From: an uncultured Pseudomonadota bacterium
GTDB lineage: Bacteria > Pseudomonadota > Gammaproteobacteria > Burkholderiales > Thiobacillaceae
NCBI GenBank assembly: GCA_903835655.1
Contig: CAILNT010000059.1
Location: forward strand, 57,009 to 121,008
DNA: 64,000 nucleotides
Reading direction: 5' to 3'
In this document: in pieces, positions 61,132 through 64,000 of the stretch
How positions within the stretch are numbered: position 1 is the first letter of the stretch
Layout: every line of letters starts with the position of its first letter
Translations under genes and position numbers: made by a program
Notes under the pieces: generated by a model
The model's database searches: none
What the model was told of the DNA's origin: nothing
The model's input: the letters and a program-made list of their open reading frames with translations, nothing else

Positions 61132-62061
61132 ATGGACATCTTCCTGCAACAATTGGTCAACGGCCTGGTGCTGGGCAGCATCTATGCCCTGGTAGCGCTG
61201 GGCTACACTATGGTTTACGGCATCCTGGAGCTGATCAACTTCGCCCACGGTGAAGTGACCATGGTGGGCGCGATGGTGGCCCTCTCGGCCATCGGCTTGC
61301 TGACCGGGGTGGCGCCCGAACTACCGGGGGTGCTGGTGGTGCTGGCCGGCATTCTGGTGGCCATCCCCGCGTGCATGGCGCTGGCCTTTGCCATCGAAAA
61401 AATCGCCTATCGCCCCTTGCGTCGGGCGCCACGCCTGGCGCCGCTGATCACCGCCATCGGCGTCTCCATCATCCTGCAAAACCTGGCGATGCTGATCTGG
61501 GGGCGGCAGTACGTGTCCTTTCCCGCCATATTGCCCGGCGACAAATACGTCTTTTTCGGCGCCCAGATCAGCCTGTTGCAGATCGCCATCGTTGTCCTGG
61601 CCTTGCTGCTCATGGCGGGCCTGTGGCTGCTGGTCGAGAAGACGCGACTGGGCCGCGCCATGCGCGCCACGGCGCAGTCGCGCGAAGTGGCGGAACTGAT
61701 GGGCGTGAACGTGGACCGGGTGATTTCCGCGACTTTCGTGTTGGGTGCGGCGATCGCCGCCATCGCCGGGGTGATGGTGAGCGCCTACTACGGCCTGGCG
61801 CATTACTACATGGGCTTCATGCTCGGCCTGAAAGCCTTTTCCGCAGCGGTGCTGGGTGGCATCGGCAACCTGGCCGGCGCCATGCTGGGCGGGCTCTTGT
61901 TGGGGGTGATCGAGGCACTGGGTGCGGGCTACATCGGCGACCTGACCGGCGGCTTTCTCGGCAGCAACTATCAGGACGTATTCGCCTTCTTCGTCCTGAT
62001 CGGCGTTCTGGTGCTGCGACCCTCCGGCCTCCTGGGCGAGCGGGTGGCCAATCGTGCCTGA
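61132..62061 (+). CDS. livH: Branched-chain amino-acid-type ABC permease LivH
   Basis: Permease of 309 residues with eight or so helices. It begins MDIFLQQLVNGLVLGSIYALVALGYTMVYGILELINFAHGE, the canonical LivH opening, and has the EAA-like loop REVAELMGVNVDRVIS. It overlaps livM by 8 bases. The gap before it contains a short repetitive stretch (gcgagtagcgagtag). Confidence 0.95.
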   Translation: MDIFLQQLVNGLVLGSIYALVALGYTMVYGILELINFAHGEVTMVGAMVALSAIGLLTGVAPELPGVLVVLAGILVAIPACMALAFAIEKIAYRPLRRAPRLAPLITAIGVSIILQNLAMLIWGRQYVSFPAILPGDKYVFFGAQISLLQIAIVVLALLLMAGLWLLVEKTRLGRAMRATAQSREVAELMGVNVDRVISATFVLGAAIAAIAGVMVSAYYGLAHYYMGFMLGLKAFSAAVLGGIGNLAGAMLGGLLLGVIEALGAGYIGDLTGGFLGSNYQDVFAFFVLIGVLVLRPSGLLGERVANRA

Positions 62062-63157
62062 AGCGCTGCGCCGTCGGCCGCTTCTTGCCTTCGCCGGTTT
62101 GGCCGTGCTCCTCGCGGTCCTGCCCTTCCTGGTGGGGCTGGGGCTGGGGAACGCCTGGGTGCGGGTGCTGGATTTCGTCCTGCTCTACATGCTGCTGGCC
62201 ATCGGCCTGAACATCGTCGTCGGCTACGCCGGCTTGCTCGATCTCGGCTACATCGCCTTCTATGCGCTGGGCGCCTATCTCTACGCCTGGCTTGCCAGCC
62301 CGCATTTCGGCCTGCACCTGCCGTTCTGGGTGGTGCTGCCGCTGGGTGCGACGCTGGCAGGCCTCTTCGGCGTGCTGCTGGGAGCGCCCACCTTGCGATT
62401 GCGCGGCGATTATCTGGCCATCGTCACCCTGGGCTTCGGCGAGATCATCCGCATCTTCATGAACAACCTGAATGCCCCCTTCAACCTCACCAACGGCCCC
62501 CAGGGCATGAATCGGATCGACCCGGTGAGTGTGGCCGGCCTCTCCCTGGGTAAGCCGCTGCATGTCGCGGGGCTCACCCTGCCGCCCACCACCCTCTACT
62601 ACTACCTGTTCCTGGCCTTCGTCCTGCTCGCCATCTTTGTCGCCATGCGCCTTCAGGACTCGCGCATAGGCCGCGCCTGGGCCGCCTTGCGCGAGGACGA
62701 GATCGCTGCGGCGGCGATGGGCATCGACACGCGCAACGTGAAACTGCTGGCCTTCGCCATGGGTGCCAGCTTCGGTGGGCTGGCCGGTGGCCTGTTCGCC
62801 GCATTCCAGGGCTTCATCAGCCCGGAGAGCTTCACCCTGTGGGAATCCATTCTGGTGCTGTGCATGATCGTGCTGGGCGGCATGGGCAACATCCCCGGCG
62901 TGCTCCTGGGGTCCGCCCTGCTTACCTTGATACCCGAGGCGCTGCGTTACCTGGGCGACTTGCAACGCGCCACCCTGGGCCATGTAGTGGTGGACCCGTC
63001 GGACCTGCGCATGCTGCTGTTCGGGGTCGCACTGGTCATGATGATGCTGTTCCGGCCCGCAGGACTCCTGCCCTCACGTTTGCGGCGCCGCGAATTCGCG
63101 GCCCAGGATGGCGTAGCCGAGCAGGAACAGGCCAGCCTCTACGATGCGCGCGCCTGA
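62054..63157 (+). CDS. livM: Branched-chain amino-acid-type ABC permease LivM
   Basis: Permease of 367 residues starting at GTG 62054. LivM blocks: AIGLNIVVGYAGLLDLGYIAFYALGAYLYAW, LRLRGDYLAIVTLGFGEIIRI, and ALREDEIAAAAMGIDTRNVKLLAFAMGASFGGLAGGLFA. It pairs with LivH in the membrane. Confidence 0.95.
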   Translation: MPEALRRRPLLAFAGLAVLLAVLPFLVGLGLGNAWVRVLDFVLLYMLLAIGLNIVVGYAGLLDLGYIAFYALGAYLYAWLASPHFGLHLPFWVVLPLGATLAGLFGVLLGAPTLRLRGDYLAIVTLGFGEIIRIFMNNLNAPFNLTNGPQGMNRIDPVSVAGLSLGKPLHVAGLTLPPTTLYYYLFLAFVLLAIFVAMRLQDSRIGRAWAALREDEIAAAAMGIDTRNVKLLAFAMGASFGGLAGGLFAAFQGFISPESFTLWESILVLCMIVLGGMGNIPGVLLGSALLTLIPEALRYLGDLQRATLGHVVVDPSDLRMLLFGVALVMMMLFRPAGLLPSRLRRREFAAQDGVAEQEQASLYDARA

Positions 63158-63195
63158 ATGAGTGTCGCCACTTTCACCGCCATGCGAGGCCCGAT

Positions 63196-63957
63196 GTGGC
63201 CTTGTTGAGCGTCGAAGACGTCAGCAAGCGCTTCGGCGGCATCCAGGCGCTGGATCACATCACGCTCACGGTCGAGGCCGGCGAGATCTACGGCCTGATC
63301 GGCCCGAACGGCGCTGGCAAGACCACCTTGTTCAACTGCATGACGGGTTTGTACACGGTGAGCAGCGGCGCCGTGCGCCTGGACGGCGTTGCCTTGCAGA
63401 CGCAAAAACCGCACAGCATCGTCCGGTTGGGGTTTGCCCGCACCTTCCAGAACATCCGCCTGTTCGCCAACATGAGCGCGCTGGAGAACGTCATGGTCGG
63501 CCGCCATGCCCGTACCCGCGCGAACGTATTGGGTGCGGTATTCCGCGGCCGCAGGACGCGCGCGGAAGAGGCGGATACGCAAGAGCGCGCGCAGGCACTG
63601 CTGCATCGGGTCGGGCTCGCCGCCCGGGGGCAGGTCCTGGCCTGCCACCTCGCTTATGGCGACCAGCGTCGCCTGGAGATCGCCCGAGCGCTGGCCACCG
63701 AACCCAGATTGCTGGCCCTGGACGAACCGGTCGCCGGCATGAACCCGTCTGAACGTGCGCAGATGGGTGAACTCATGCAGGAGTTACGCGCCGATGGCCT
63801 CACCCTGCTGTTGATCGAGCATGACGTAAAGCTGGTCATGGGCCTGTGCGACCGCGTCGCCGTGCTCGACTACGGCCGCAAGATCGCCGAAGGCCCGGCC
63901 GAAGCGGTACGCAATGACCCGGCGGTGATCGCAGCCTATCTGGGGAGCGAAGCATGA
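63196..63957 (+). CDS. livG: Branched-chain amino-acid-type ABC ATPase LivG
   Basis: ATPase of 253 residues. GTG 63196 (MALLSVEDVSKRFGG) is the likely start; the ORF track start lies inside livM. Walker A GPNGAGKTT, LivG-specific GFARTFQNIRLF, signature region LAYGDQRRLEIARAL (degenerate LSGGQ, usual in LivG), Walker B LLALDEPVAGMNP and the H-loop IEHDVKLV are present. Confidence 0.94.
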   Translation: MALLSVEDVSKRFGGIQALDHITLTVEAGEIYGLIGPNGAGKTTLFNCMTGLYTVSSGAVRLDGVALQTQKPHSIVRLGFARTFQNIRLFANMSALENVMVGRHARTRANVLGAVFRGRRTRAEEADTQERAQALLHRVGLAARGQVLACHLAYGDQRRLEIARALATEPRLLALDEPVAGMNPSERAQMGELMQELRADGLTLLLIEHDVKLVMGLCDRVAVLDYGRKIAEGPAEAVRNDPAVIAAYLGSEA

Positions 63958-64000
63958 CGCCGGATCATGTAGCGCAGGCAGAGCGTGGCTGTAAAGCCGC
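63954..64000 (+). CDS. Start of next gene (position of livF), cut by window end
   Basis: An ATG at 63954 overlaps the livG stop (ATGA) and the frame is open to the end: MTPDHVAQAERGCKAA. By position it should be livF, but these residues do not resemble a usual LivF N-terminus, so the true livF start may be further on or the start may carry an insertion. Confidence 0.4.
   Translation, partial: MTPDHVAQAERGCKA

Overview
The window is high-GC (about 60-65 percent), gene-dense bacterial DNA and looks like a chromosomal segment of a betaproteobacterium with sulfur-oxidising (thiotrophic) ability, for example a Thiobacillus/Sulfuricella-type lineage. The reasons are the betaproteobacterial core synteny (rlmH, maf, rng; ribE, ribB, ribH, nusB, thiL, pgpA, pncC, recA, recX; pcm, rhodanese, tolC facing waaA) together with a qmoAB-hdrCB cluster of the kind used with APS reductase. 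The genus is an inference, because no rRNA gene lies in the window.

Layout. (1) 1-12,979: a plus-strand defence island. It holds a SNF2/RapA-type helicase (5' end cut by the window), an MntA/HepT nucleotidyltransferase-HEPN pair, DinD, a GmrSD-like DUF262/DUF1524 protein, a beta-class adenine methyltransferase, a DUF1016 PD-(D/E)XK nuclease, a 61-aa protein, a Res-type helicase-nuclease and a probably truncated second nuclease. Palindromic repeats have entered the helicase and methyltransferase reading frames without breaking them, and one repeat carries a further 60-bp insertion. (2) 13,184-20,024, minus strand: rng, maf, a MacAB-like ABC export operon (two permeases, ATPase, adaptor) and rlmH. 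(3) 20,119-22,385: tRNA-Ala(GGC) and tRNA-Glu(TTC) with a clear promoter and terminator. They are followed by a mobile-element scar (integrase fragment, other broken ORFs), a GSU2403-type nucleotidyltransferase behind a perfect palindrome, and a second nucleotidyltransferase fragment. (4) 22,466-29,721: a secreted protein plus a VIT/DUF2135 protein, a small membrane protein, then a rhombosortase converging on a GlyGly-CTERM subtilase; a frameshifted I9-like ORF is coupled to the subtilase. (5) 30,112-33,087: an intact heme oxygenase gene (bphO) followed by a decayed bacteriophytochrome.

(6) 33,361-38,488: qmoA, qmoB, hdrC, hdrB, closed by a strong terminator; this is the energy-metabolism cluster. 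(7) 38,802-45,068: riboflavin, thiamine-phosphate, phospholipid and recombination housekeeping genes in a tightly overlapping array. (8) 45,149-54,058: an RND efflux adaptor and pump, pcm, rhodanese and tolC; then waaA, a SemiSWEET and an MscS channel on the opposite strand. (9) 54,277-64,000: a COG2509 FAD protein with a repeat-derived C-terminal tail, a UvrD-type helicase, thiM, a small outer-membrane protein, a repeat-rich gap and a branched-chain amino-acid-type ABC transporter (livK, livH, livM, livG) running off the end.

Most biological interest lies in the composite defence island, the rhombosortase/subtilase/I9 cluster, the broken phytochrome beside an intact heme oxygenase, and the Qmo complex with HdrCB in place of a membrane QmoC. 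Family assignments come from reading translated motifs, without database searches.
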